Positions 33,392 to 44,115 of a stretch of 64,000 nucleotides of DNA are shown one piece after another; positions within the stretch are counted from its first letter, which is position 1, and every line of letters starts with the position of its first letter. This DNA comes from Unio delphinus (lineage: Eukaryota > Mollusca > Bivalvia > Unionida > Unionidae). Location of the stretch: positions 6,786,001 to 6,850,000 of the forward strand of contig JAQISU010000097.1 of assembly GCA_029339505.1 (NCBI GenBank), given 5' to 3'. The position numbers and the translations under genes are program-made. Under the pieces are notes generated by a model. That model ran no database searches, was not told the origin of the DNA, and was given only the letters and a program-made list of their open reading frames with translations.

Positions 33392-34066
33392 TTAGTATAG
33401 CATGAGGGAGTTCAAGAGATTGCCTTCGAAAAATGCTGAATTCAATGCTGATAAGGAGTTTAAGAGATTATTGAAAATCAATCCTAGATTTAATCTCGAT
33501 AAACCCAACAAACGTTGGATGAATTCTTTTGCGTATTGATATCCAAATAACCGCTCAGCAATCGTCCGATTAAATCGTTCTACAATGGCCTGATCGCGAT
33601 GTAGCGCAGTATGCCCTCGTCGTATGGTGACATTATGATGTTTCATTGTAGATAACACTGCACCCTGAAATTCCTTGCCAGGATCAACCTGCAATAGATT
33701 TGGCCAGTGCAGAGGACCTCGTCGATAAATCCTTTCAAATGCAGAAGCGACTTCAGTGGCTGATTTTGTTTTTAACGGTTCTGCTTCTTTGTATCGACTT
33801 GCAATATCAACTACGGTTAGCGCGTATTTGTAACCACGATCATGTGGCAGAAATAATATATCAGCCTGATGAACTTCATTAGGAGCGGTCACATCAAAAT
33901 GCGAGAATTGAATTTGTTTAGGCGGTGGTAGATAAATTTGCCATAGTGCCTGTTTGGATAACCAATTAGCCGCAGTGGTTTTTTTCACTTTTGCAGCGCT
34001 AGCGAGTTTATTGATTCCAGCGTTACCCCTCCAGTATCCCCTCGGAGAATAATAAATTGATTCCAT
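33392..34066 (-). CDS. Polinton integrase (retrovirus-like DDE), C-terminus shortened
   Basis: 224 residues from ATG 34,064-34,066, four bases after the stop of the PLA2 frame. N-terminal SPRGYWRGNAGINKLASA and ALWQIYLPPPK are the Polinton integrase lead-in. The catalytic triad is HQAD69, LLQVD128 and IVE163RFN. After QYAKEF (residue ~182) the sequence turns into a short leucine/asparagine-rich tail and stops. Polinton integrases normally continue for another 100 or more residues, often with a chromodomain. The core is intact but targeting and multimerisation parts may be missing. It would insert the element by cutting and joining its terminal repeats. Confidence 0.9.
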   Translation of the reverse strand: MESIYYSPRGYWRGNAGINKLASAAKVKKTTAANWLSKQALWQIYLPPPKQIQFSHFDVTAPNEVHQADILFLPHDRGYKYALTVVDIASRYKEAEPLKTKSATEVASAFERIYRRGPLHWPNLLQVDPGKEFQGAVLSTMKHHNVTIRRGHTALHRDQAIVERFNRTIAERLFGYQYAKEFIQRLLGLSRLNLGLIFNNLLNSLSALNSAFFEGNLLNSLMLY

Positions 34067-34070
34067 ATTA

Positions 34071-34588
34071 TTAATTACCGGCACCTAACATCAATTTACT
34101 TTTCATAGCCAATTTTATTGAAAATGAAGCCAATTTTTCTTTGAAGGATTTATCAGGAATAGCATTTAACGCATGAATTAATTTCACATCCGCGAGATGC
34201 CTGTGTTGCAGATTGCTGCTTTTATAAGCAACATCATGAAGGTGACAGGCCTTATCAATGGCGTTTATTGGTTCTTCACCGGGGTTGGGTTGATTTTGAT
34301 TATTGAGTCTGATATCAAGTCTGGTTCCCGGTCCACAGTAGCTATATCCTGGGAGGTGCTTTTCTCCGGGGTACTTTGCCCATGGGGTTCCAGGGAGCTT
34401 TGCCAATTTGGCTGCGATATCACCTCCTCGTTTTTTTTAAAATCAGATCTCATAGACACAAATCTAAATTTCTTTGTACCACATTGCACGCATTTACCAG
34501 AAAGCGCTGATCGGTTATTTTTAGTTGTAATCGTCGTCAAGTCATCTGTGCCAGTACGCGTTTTACACTTCACACAATATAGATCCAT
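34071..34588 (-). pseudogene. Zinc-ribbon / phospholipase A2 gene with a frame change
   Basis: The first frame (34,588 to 34,265) opens with a zinc ribbon (YCVKCK ... KCVQCG) within 40 residues. The second frame (open from the A8 run at 34,431-34,438 to 34,071) carries a parvovirus-VP1-like PLA2 domain: YCGPGT calcium loop and the HDVAY His-Asp pair. In adintoviruses these are one protein. Here the switch lies at the A8 run, read in the first frame as A-AAA-AAC, a classic minus-one slippery heptamer, and the second frame is the minus-one frame. So it may be programmed recoding, a lost A or a homopolymer error. PLA2 would act in membrane breach during entry. Confidence 0.8.
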
Positions 34589-34593
34589 AATTT

Positions 34594-35265
34594 ATGTATA
34601 GAAATATGGATATAATTGATTTTTCAGCGACTAAAACAAGAGAACCAATTAAGCATCATGCAGCGCTACCAAACTCTATCCGGATGATTATAATCGGGCC
34701 ATCTGGATCCGGTAAAACGCAATTGTTGCTCAATTTAATAATGAGATGGATGAAGTGGGATAAGTTGTATTTAATTGCCCCTAGCGTAGATGATCAACGA
34801 TGTTATGAAGTGTTAAAGGATTTTAACGAGAATGCATCAGAAATTAAGGGTGAGAACGCCATTGATTTTATAACCGATATCGATGAAGCACCGAGTATTG
34901 ATGATATTGATGGAGATATTAACAATTTAGTCGTATACGACGATATAATGTTGGATAAACAAAAAAATCCTGCTAGAATATTTTCCCGTGGGCGTCACAA
35001 AAACACTGACGTGATATATGTCACTCAACGCTACACTCAGGTTCCAAAAGTCATCAGAGATAACTGCAATATTCTTTCTGTATTCAACGGAGTTGATACT
35101 CATACTCTTAGAAATATTTGGCAGACATGGTGTTCTGATATGGACTTCAATCAATTTAAAAACTTCTTTAGTCATGCTCAGTCAAAACCACACGGATTCG
35201 CAACAATAAATTTACATGATCCTCGGACACGATATCGTATCGGACTTGATCAAATATTCGGTTAA
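34594..35265 (+). CDS. FtsK/HerA-type packaging ATPase
   Basis: 223 residues from ATG 34,594, or 219 from ATG 34,606. Walker A GPSGSGKT is at residues 35-42, Walker B VVYDD at 113-117, and the sensor stretch VIYVTQRYTQVPKVIRDNC follows, typical of A32-like genome-packaging ATPases of Polintons and adintoviruses. It pumps DNA into the capsid. It is the only plus-strand gene and starts 5-17 bp from the divergent zinc-ribbon/PLA2 start, so each promoter must overlap the other gene or the tiny gap. Its last five codons lie inside the right terminal repeat, so the left repeat carries a copy of them. Confidence 0.93.
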   Translation: MYRNMDIIDFSATKTREPIKHHAALPNSIRMIIIGPSGSGKTQLLLNLIMRWMKWDKLYLIAPSVDDQRCYEVLKDFNENASEIKGENAIDFITDIDEAPSIDDIDGDINNLVVYDDIMLDKQKNPARIFSRGRHKNTDVIYVTQRYTQVPKVIRDNCNILSVFNGVDTHTLRNIWQTWCSDMDFNQFKNFFSHAQSKPHGFATINLHDPRTRYRIGLDQIFG

Positions 35266-35572
35266 AATCATTTATTATTTTTTGTTAACCCAGTGATGAA
35301 ATCACTAAGCAGCAGAGAGGGTGGATGACAACAAGTTGCGACCAAAATTGATTAAAAACTCGTAAAATCTCCGTTTTCATTTTTTTAGTTAAAATGAGAT
35401 TTCGTAGGGAAAGCTCATTAAGATTTAAATCAATTTTTTGTCTGAAAACGTTGTAGGATTCACCCCTGAGACATTTTTTTTTGGTTAAAATGAGATCGTA
35501 GGAAGGCTCGTTTTAGGATTTCAATCAAAATTTTGTCTGAAAACGTTGTAGGGTTCACCCTCTCTGCTGCTT
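35248..35572 (-). repeat. Polinton right terminal inverted repeat
   Basis: 325 bp, the reverse complement of 24,879-25,202 with an A8/A9 length difference and one clear substitution (GATTTAAATC against GATTGAAATC). It contains the same inverted 17-mers (35,307-35,323 and the terminus) and the two ~94-bp direct repeats. Near identity of the two repeats suggests recent insertion or gene conversion. Confidence 0.93.
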
Positions 35573-35744
35573 GTGAGATCCTGCTTCCAAGACCTGTCTG
35601 GCAATTTGATCTAAGATAATGCAGGATGCAGGGATCAGGCCCGATTAATGCTCACATCCTCGTATGGTGGATTATCGTTAACCCACAACTCGGTTCACCT
35701 CTGTCTTTCTAATGTACTGTTAAAAAATACAATATCAGTCTTTT

Positions 35745-36820
35745 CTTACTTTACAGGTAGGTTTTGTAGTAATATCATTAAAGGCTTTACTTTACAGGTA
35801 GGTTTTGTAGTAATGTCATTAATGGCTTTACTTTACAGGTAGGTTTTGTAGTAATGTCATTAAAGGCTTTACTTTACAGGTAGGTTTTGTAGTAATGTCA
35901 TTAAAGGCTTTACTTTACAGGTAGATTTTATAGTAATGTCATTAAAGGCTTTACTTTACAGGTAGGTTTTATAGTAATATCATTAAAGGCTTTACTTTAC
36001 AGGTAGGTTTTGTAGTAATATCATTAAAGGCTTTACTTTACAGGTAGGTTTTATAGTAATGTCATTAAAGGCTTTACTTTACAGGTAGGTTTTGTAGTAA
36101 TGTTATTAAAGGCTTTACTTTACAGGTAGGTTTTATAGTAATATCATTAAAGTCTTTACTTTACAGGTAGGTTTTGTAGTAATGTCATTAAAGGCTTTAC
36201 TTTACAGGTAGGTTTTGTAGTAATGTCATTAAAGGCTTTACTTTACAGGTAGGTTTTGTAGTAATGTCATTAAAGGCTTTACTTTACAGGTAGGTTTTAT
36301 AGTAATGTCATTAAAGGCTTTACTTTACAGGTAGGTTTTATAGTAATGTCATTAAAGGCTTTACTTTACAGGTAGGTTTTGTAGTAATGTTATTAAAGGC
36401 TTTACTTTACAGGTAGGTTTTGTAGTAATGTCATTAAAGGCTTTACTTTACAGGTAGGTTTTGTAGTAATGTCATTAAAGGCTTTACTTTACAGGTAGGT
36501 TTTGTAGTAATGTCATTAAAGGCTTTACTTTACAGGTAGGTTTTGTAGTAATGTCATTAAAGGCTTTACTTTACAGGTAGGTTTTATAGTAATGTCATTA
36601 AAGGCTTTACTTTACAGGTAGGTTTTATAGTAATGTCATTAAAGGCTTTACTTTACAGGTAGGTTTTGTAGTAATGTCATTAAAGGCTTTACTTTACAGG
36701 TAGGTTTTGTAGTAATGTCATTAAAGGCTTTACTTTACAGGTAGATTTTATAGTAATGTCATTAAAGGCTTTACTTTACAGGTAGGTTTTATAGTAATGT
36801 CATTAAAGGCTTTACTTTCG
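35745..36820. repeat. 41-bp minisatellite, ~26 copies
   Basis: Very regular 41-bp units (CTTTACTTTACAGGTAGG, then TTTTGTAGTAATGTCATT and AAAGG), with G/A variation in TTTTGTAG/TTTTATAG. Each unit joins a pyrimidine-rich CAG to GTAGGT. Confidence 0.97.
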
Positions 36821-36929
36821 GGGAAAGTAATTTCTATACGTACGTGATCCAATAGTTATCGAACCATTTTATTACACATGACACCGTTTATGTTGTATTT
36901 TTTTTTAAATTTTAAATTTGGCTATCCCT

Positions 36930-36958
36930 AATTAATTAATTAATTAATTAATTAATTA

Positions 36959-36994
<36 letters not shown>

Positions 36995-36996
36995 TT
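36930..36996. repeat. (TTAA)n(TAA)n microsatellite
   Basis: About 30 bp of ATTA units followed by about 35 bp of ATA units. The following stretch 36,997-37,680 is AT-rich with no gene seen. Confidence 0.95.
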
Positions 36997-37689
36997 TTAA
37001 AAAAACACGAATGTAAAAATGAATGCTACTTCCTGACCAGAAGCAATATCTGTTATCTTTATCCTCAAACTTCATTACGTATATTGAAATAGAAGTCCTG
37101 GAACATATTACCTTTCTTTAAATTATTCATAGTAATTTGAGAAATGCTGTAGTCAGTGCAAAATATCATGTCCATTGAATGATGAAAACGATATTGAGTC
37201 GAAGTATATTATTAATAATTCATATGCATTTTGCTGATAGCCGAACGCTCAGCATTGCAACATCAGATATATCTGGTTACAGTTTGCGTATTTCTATCAA
37301 CTCATACCAATATTCTGTCTGTACATTCTGAAAATATTTTCATGTAATACAAAGTAATTGTTACAATATTTTGTTTAGGCATGGTTCAGAATTTCCCAAT
37401 ATGATATAAATATTTCAGGCATTGAAATATATCTCAAGTAACTTAATATTTAAGGAAATTAAATCACAGCATAACTAATTTTTCTTTGATCTACCACACA
37501 CACAATTTAAACAGAATACATGTATAGGCATGACATCATCGAAGTTACATCAAATATCTACGTACTATGATAATGTTGAATGTCATTCTGAAACAATAGA
37601 AATATGAACATTATCGCAGAAGATTAACAACAACTGAATGATATTTGTAAGTACGATTATCTGGGAAAGCAACAGCAGGCTTGAATGTA

Positions 37690-38970
37690 GCTATTAATGA
37701 AAGAGAGAATAGACAATGATAGCTTGGTTTGAGTTGGTTTGCCATATAGCTATTGCTGACAGAGTGAATAGACAGTACATAATTTGGTTTGAGTTGGTTG
37801 GGGGTGTGTGTGTGGTTTTTGCTGAGGGGGCAGGGGACAGTTTTTATACACAAATTTAATGTAGCACATTACTGCCTAATATAAAAATTCATTAAAAATA
37901 AAATACATGAGTGAGGAAAAACAGGTCCTTAATTTTGGACATGTATACTAAACCAACACATAAGAATATCGTTCCACTTGATCTGACAAGTCAATGGGAA
38001 TTCATAGAATAAACGTTTGATGCACCCCAGCCTCAACTTTATAAATGTATATTTCATGTCCGTAGGGCAAGTTTGATAACACGTCATGTTCACAGTGCAA
38101 ACACAAACTCTTCTCAAGGGTGATAAATTTGAAAAACATTATAACTTAAAAGTTTGATGCTATTCAAAACATTTGTCATCCTATCAGTTTTTAATTACCT
38201 TGAACCATCGTGTCTACTGCTATAAGTAGCTAGTTCTGCTTCCTAGCTGACTATTGGTATTTCACAAGCTACATTCCGTGCAGTGACTACACGAAGTGTA
38301 CATGGCTAACATCAGTTTCAAGAAAAACACAAGTCGGAAAGACCAAATTCACAAATATATCCATATCTTTAATTATCATACACAATAATAGCTCAAAAAG
38401 TCACATAATACCCTTAAGTTAAGAAATTTGCCGAAGGCCAATATGAGAAAGTGTCCCCTAACACCTGATAGATTAGACGGTGAAAGGTATGGTCTAAATT
38501 GGTTGGTTGTGTATTTAGCGATTGCTGATAGAGAGAATAGACAGTGGATGGTTTGGTTTGAGTTGGTTTGGTATGTAGTTATTGCTGATAGAATAGACAA
38601 TGGATGTTTTGCTTTGATTTGGTTTGGTGTGTAGATATTGCTGATATAACATACAGTGTATGGTTTGGTTTGAGATGGTTTGGTGTCTAGCTATTGTTGT
38701 TAGAATAGACAACGGATGGTTTGGTTTGATTTGGTTTGATGTTTATATATTGTTGTTAGAATAGACACTCGATGGTTTGGTTTGAATTGGTTGGGTCTTT
38801 AGCTATTGCCAATATAGAGAATAGAAAATGTATATTTTGCTTTGAGTTTGTTTGATATGTAGCTATTGCTGATAGAATAGACAGTGTATGGTTTGGTTTA
38901 AGATGGTTTGGTGTCTAGTTATTGTTGTTAGAATAGACAGTCGATGGTTGGTTTGAGTTGGTTGGGTCAA
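37690..38970. repeat. Diverged ~56-bp repeat family, two blocks
   Basis: Units containing TAGCTATTGCTGATAGA, AGACAGTGTATGG and TTTGGTTTGAGTTGG, two copies at 37,690-37,810 and about nine at 38,470-38,970. The unrelated stretch between them (37,810-38,470) has no gene I can support. Confidence 0.85.
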
Positions 38971-39007
38971 TGACTGATAAATTTTTAAAGCTGCGTTAAC
39001 ATTACAA

Positions 39008-39011
<4 letters not shown>

Positions 39012-39060
<49 letters not shown>
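39012..39060. repeat. (CA)n microsatellite
   Basis: About 24 CA units. The stretch 39,061-39,550 after it is AT-rich with no gene seen. Confidence 0.97.
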
Positions 39061-39062
<2 letters not shown>

Positions 39063-39554
39063 CTGTAGTTTAGAATGCAAGATCGGCAATATTTAAAACC
39101 ATATGTCGTCGAATGAGAGACGTCTGTCGTACTGTTTCAATTAACAAAGGATCCAGAATTCTATATTCACACTAATGCTGGTTAATCATGATGATCGCAC
39201 ACTGATTATGGCTTGCGTCGTGTCGAAGTGACTTTAACACTTGCCTGGAGATACGTTTACACCCAAAAAAAAACTCATCTTAAAAAGTCCATGAAGTATT
39301 TATTTATTTTTTTTTAAATTTTCTTCCATGTATGTTACTTTTTAGATAAATTAACGATTTTAGCGAGATACTCATTACGATAAATCTTAATTGTGGGCTG
39401 AAAGACTTTCCTAAGATTTATATACGCACGTCCCTCCTTCTTCCTTTCCCAGACTGAACGTATTATAAAATGACATTGTTAATATGTCTGTACTAAATTT
39501 AGCTTTAGCACAATAAACCCACGGACTCTTTCTTAACAATTTGCCTATATAAGG

Positions 39555-39892
39555 TAAATAATATAAGGACTTAATGCATAGAACATTAAAGGGTTAGGGT
39601 TAGGTAATTAAAATAAGGACTTAATGCATAGAACATTAAAGGGTTAGGGTTAGGTAATTAAAATAAGGACTTAATGCATAGAACATTAAAGGGTTAGGGT
39701 TAGGTAATTAAAATAAGGACTTAATGCATAGAACATTAAAGGGTTAGGGTTAGGTAATTAAAATAAGGATTTAATGCATAGAACATTAAAGGGCTAGGGT
39801 TAGGTAATTAAAATAAGAACTTAATGCATAGAACATTAAAGGGTTAGGGTTAGGTGATTAAAATAAGGATTTAATGCATAGAACATTAAACG
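39555..39892. repeat. 50-bp repeat with telomere-like core, ~7 copies
   Basis: Units at exactly 50-bp spacing (GAACATTAAA at 39,581, 39,631, 39,681 and so on) contain GGGTTAGGGTTAGG followed by TAATTAAAATAAGGAC. The stretch 39,893-40,280 after it has a short two-copy repeat near 39,930 and no gene. Confidence 0.93.
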
Positions 39893-40280
39893 CAATTTTA
39901 CTTATCAGGCAATAACATCAATTAAACGCACCTATTTGTAATTCTGGCATTTGTGTAACAATTAAACGCACCCATCTGTAGTTCTGGCATTTGTGTCGTT
40001 TGTAATGAAAATCGCAGCATGAGGGACTTCTCAACATAAAAAGGTTTAATTGAAGAATATATTTTGTATGCAGGTTGTGATTAATAGATTATACTCTGGC
40101 TATAAAAACGGATAAATAAAAGGGAAAGATTAAAATGGAGTTTAATTTCACACGTGTTGAATTTGTACAAGGATAAAAAAAATCTCTACTCAATATTAAG
40201 CAATAAGTTGACACTCTTTTCATCGTCCACTTCGAAAATAGTCTGATTCATTTAAAATATATATGTAGTCGTGCTTTCAT

Positions 40281-40560
40281 CATATTTCTGTATGGCGTAT
40301 TTCATCATATTTCTGTATGGCTTATTTCAATATGGCGTATTTCAGCATATTGCTGTATGTCGTATTTCAGCATATTTCTGGATGGCGTATTTCAGCATAT
40401 TTATGTACGGCGTATTTCAGCATATTTCTGAATGGCGTATTTCAGCATATTTCTGTACGGCATATTTCAGCATATTTCTGCACGGCGTATTTCAGCATAT
40501 TTCTTTACGGCGTATTTCAGCATATTTCTGTATGGCGTATTTAAGCATATTTCTGTGGTG
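40281..40560. repeat. ~25-bp minisatellite
   Basis: Units around CGTATTTCAGCATATTTCTG, about eleven copies, fading into a TACCTGTGTGGTACAGATT doublet to about 40,640. Overlapping open frames (for example 40,271-40,687) are artefacts of the repeat. Confidence 0.9.
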
Positions 40561-40793
40561 CAGATTTATACAGGGTATCATACCTGTGTGGTACAGATTT
40601 GTACAGGATATTATACCTGTGTTGTACAGATTTCTGCAATCATACCTGCTAATACATATTTCATACGTAAAACTGTTTAAATATTAGCAAGTGCTTAATT
40701 AGTGATGCGTGTTGTATCATGTGCAACAATCATGTTAACAGTTTATTGACTTATGAAAATACATTTCTTAAGTGTTATAAGTTTTATTAGCTA

Positions 40794-40960
40794 TTAGTGT
40801 TGATGTACTAGGAAAATAATGTATGATTCGCCCAATTAGTGTTGATGTACTAGGAAAATAATGTATGATTCGCCCAATTAGTGTTGATGTACTAGGAAAA
40901 TAATGTATGATTCGCCCAATTAGTGTTGATGTACTAGGAGAATAATGTATGATTCGCCCA
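40794..40960. repeat. 42-bp tandem repeat, 4 copies
   Basis: Units begin TGATGTACTAGG (40,801, 40,843 and so on) and contain TGTATGATTCGCCCA. The stretch 40,961-41,540 after it is AT-rich with no gene seen. Confidence 0.93.
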
Positions 40961-41545
40961 GGTGTAAATCCATGTAAGATTTGAAAAACGCAGAACTTGG
41001 CCTATAATAAGTCGTTAACAAAATTAATACAATCATTTTTTAGATATTTTTTTTCATTTTTCTACCTAGCTGATTAAATTAAGTGAGTTAATTATATATT
41101 CAAATGCATCATCTCTCTTACTTATGATAGTCACTGACACGAACAAGTTTCCCACTAAAGAATTAGTATAAACTATACTGCATTTCCTAAGATTAAATAG
41201 TTGGATATTTTATGTAACAGAATAACAGAAGCTGTCTAATCGCACCTGTTGGCTTTGTCCTTTTGTGCAAACGTCAGGAGGCTAAAGTTACTAAATATTT
41301 TACAGAATGTAATGCTGATTTATTTTTTATTCTATCAACACTCTTTTTTGGTTAGCAAATCTCACGGAAAAATCTGAGGAGATATATGAATGAGTTTTCA
41401 ACGGGCTACAATATAATTGAGTAACAGTTGATTGACCCAGTTAGACCTGCAATTCACATGACGTATATTGTTACATCATAAAAATTTTCAAATTTTTACA
41501 TGTTAACTGTTAATGGATAAAGACATGTCATATCATGGACATATT

Positions 41546-42127
41546 GTGCTAGAGCGAATGCAATGGCCATGTCCTGTTGAATACCTAACTATAACTGTTG
41601 AATACCTAACTATAACTGTTGCATACCTAACTATAACTGTTGAATACCTAACTATAATTGTTGCATACCTAACTATAACTGTTGTATACCTAACTATAAC
41701 TGTTGTATACTTAACTATAACTGTTGAATACCTAACTATAACTGTTGTGCTAGAGCGAATGCAATGGCCATGTCCTGTTGAATACCTAACTATAACTGTT
41801 GAATACCTAACTATAACTGTTGCATACCTAACTATAACTGTTGAATACCTAACTATAACTGTTGTATACTTAACTATAACTGTTGAATACCTAACTATAA
41901 CTGTTGTATACCTAACTATAACTGTTGCATACCTAACTATAACTTTTGCATACCTAACTATAACTGTTGTATACCTAACTATAACTGTTGTATACCTAAC
42001 TATAACTGTTGTATACCTAAATATAACTGTTGTATACCTAACTATACAGTTGTATACCTATATATAACTGTTGTATACCTAACTATAACTGTTGTATACC
42101 TAACTATAACTGTTGTATACCTAACTA
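41546..42127. repeat. 21-bp minisatellite with a ~201-bp higher-order unit
   Basis: About 26 units of GTTGAATACCTAACTATAAC type. A spacer starting GTGCTAGAGCGAATGCAATG occurs at 41,546 and 41,747, giving a higher-order period of about 201 bp. The 184-codon frame over it is a repeat artefact. Confidence 0.95.
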
Positions 42128-42129
42128 GT

Positions 42130-44030
42130 TATGTATGACTGTAGTTTCAATATGGTTTATCAGAATTTAGAAAATCCATTTAAAAGCTCTTATGCCGATG
42201 GAGTTAAATCTTGTAATCAGGTACATGTATATATTTTGGTTTAGTTTTTGGTGTTATGTGGCACGATAAACAAATAGGTTATTTATTGGAGTGGCAATAG
42301 GAGTCAAGTGCCGTGTCCTTTGACACACCACACCAACGTGGGCTGGTCCAATAATCAGACGTAGCCACTCTTTTTCGGTCGCTAATTCGGCTTGCTCAGA
42401 TTTTTCCGAATGTTTTTCATTATGTTTGTAAATAAGCGCCATTATGCCTTGTATCTACAAGACTTAATTCTTGATTTTCATACAAGTAACATTCAGTTTT
42501 TCAATATTTATGTCAACATAGCTTTCATTGCTCCTGGTAATATGTGTGACTTGTGTTATCGTATCCATTCTTGGTGTTCCGAATGCTGAATTGGAAGACC
42601 GAATCTGAGTTGTGGCGGCGGTATGAAATCTTGGTATCTCTTTGATGAATGTTCTTCCTTATAATTTTTTGTTTCTAATTACTATCTTAATTCACTTTAT
42701 CTTAATTGCGTTCGTATCATACAATATTATTCATAACCAGTTGTTAGACAAGTGGAAATTTATATTTCTTTCATCAAATCTAGTGTTACCTTTAGTTACC
42801 TTAACTAAGCAATCAACATAAACATGTTTTGTTATTCAATATTTAAATACGTTTCTGGCGTAAAAAGATATTTTGGAAACAGGACACTTGAAGGAACAAG
42901 ACATTTGAAGCCTTAGAATACGTAACTTTATATAACTGTGTAATACAAGATGACGACGTGTTTTTTTTCATATCTTTTCTAGCCTTACGGATCTGGTAAT
43001 AATGTCCAAAGTGTTTCAATATTTTAAATGCGCTAACTAAACAATGTTCTTTCCCTTTTCCAAATTTATATCCAGCTGACAGAGGATTATTTTATCAGAA
43101 CTTACTTAGCCATTTTGGAAACACGTTTTGTGGGATGAAAATATAATTAAAAATGTAATACAATGCACCCAAACATTCTAAAACAAGGAGATCTAAATAG
43201 CTTACAAACTCTATCGAAACGACAGACACATACGTACAATATACATGTTTTGGAATTTTATTTTGATAAATATTTACAGTTACAGCTTACTGATACAAGG
43301 AACGAACAAAAAGCCAGAACGATATGAAAAACATTAATGTAAACATTTTCTGATACATATCTTTTTAAAAGCTGTAGGTATTATAGTTTTTAGTTCCTTA
43401 GACGATCATATCCGCCTTATTTAATTTCTGCTGCAGCCTCTTTGTGCAACTGCTTTATTCGTTTGATGGCGTACATTTCCTACATCCTTTCTGGGATAAT
43501 TGGCAATGGTTAGATTTACGCTGAATTTAAATGGAATCAAGTCGTTTCGAAACAAAGAAATTTGTAATACTTCTGTCGCGCGTACTGTACTTTCAATTAA
43601 AGTTGTCATCATTTCACAGACGCGATCTATGCTTTGACTTTACAATGTAATATCGGCCCGTTACGCTTTCCAGATAGTCTCCATTGTCATTAACGGAATT
43701 ACAAGACCGGAGATTCATAACCATTATGGCTTTATCAAATACTTCTGTCAGACTTTATGAAGTACTGAAGTGTCCTGAAATTATAAAGGACAGCATAGAA
43801 GATCAATCAGAAAGTTCTTCAGCGATGCTAGATCTACTAATCTGACATCATTCTGTTAACTAAGCAACGGTTTTCAGCATTGGCTATAATCTTGCATTTA
43901 GAAAAAAATATAGGAAAAAAATCATTGCTTGTTAACTAGGGTGGAAAGAAACCATTAGAAATTGTAAAAGGAAAAAATCATTGCTTGTTAACTTGAGATA
44001 GAAAGAAACCGGTTTAAACTGTAAAAGGAA
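42130..44030. other. No gene seen
   Basis: AT-rich unique sequence. A 65-codon frame at 42,392-42,589 and a 63-codon frame at 43,421-43,612 have nothing to support them. A two-copy repeat (AATCATTGCTTGTTAACT) lies at 43,920-44,030. Confidence 0.5.

Positions 44031-44031
<1 letters not shown>

Positions 44032-44113
<82 letters not shown>
44032..44113. repeat. (AT)n microsatellite
   Basis: About 80 bp of alternating AT; a second tract lies at 44,316-44,357. Confidence 0.95.

Positions 44114-44115
<2 letters not shown>

Larger units (their letters stand above)
24879..35572. mobile_element. Polinton/Maverick (adintovirus-like) element lacking DNA polymerase B
   Basis: A 10,694-bp element bounded by ~325-bp inverted repeats that differ by about two positions. 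Between them lie 13 recognisable genes: on the minus strand minor capsid, membrane, fibre-like, protease, core, major capsid, pVI-like, unknown two-part gene, unknown, HNH, integrase and zinc-ribbon/PLA2; on the plus strand the packaging ATPase. Integrase, ATPase, adenain protease and double-jelly-roll capsid are the Polinton/adintovirus hallmark set, and the zinc-ribbon/PLA2 gene is typical of adintoviruses. No frame of PolB length or motif exists between the repeats. The flanks share only GTG next to the termini (24,876-24,878 and 35,573-35,575), so no clear 6-bp target duplication is visible. Confidence 0.9.

Noticed and set aside
24879..35572. DNA polymerase B of the Polinton
   Set aside because: Looked for in all six frames; no frame of suitable length and no polymerase motif between the terminal repeats.
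24870..35580. A 6-bp target duplication flanking the Polinton
   Set aside because: Only GTG is shared next to the two termini; six-base flanks do not match, so I do not claim one.
25228..35585. 11-bp match (TGTGAGATCCT) between the minor capsid gene end (minus strand) and the right flank of the Polinton
   Set aside because: Short, one end lies inside the element and the other outside; probably coincidence.
35745..36820. Regular direct repeats resembling a CRISPR array
   Set aside because: Units are contiguous with no unique spacers, and the sequence is a eukaryotic minisatellite. The same applies to 24,424-24,850, 47,774-48,935 and 63,464-64,000.
37611..39060. Several 60-80 codon minus-strand frames rich in NQTI/HCLF
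   Set aside because: They follow the ~56-bp repeat units and the (CA)n tract and are not genes.
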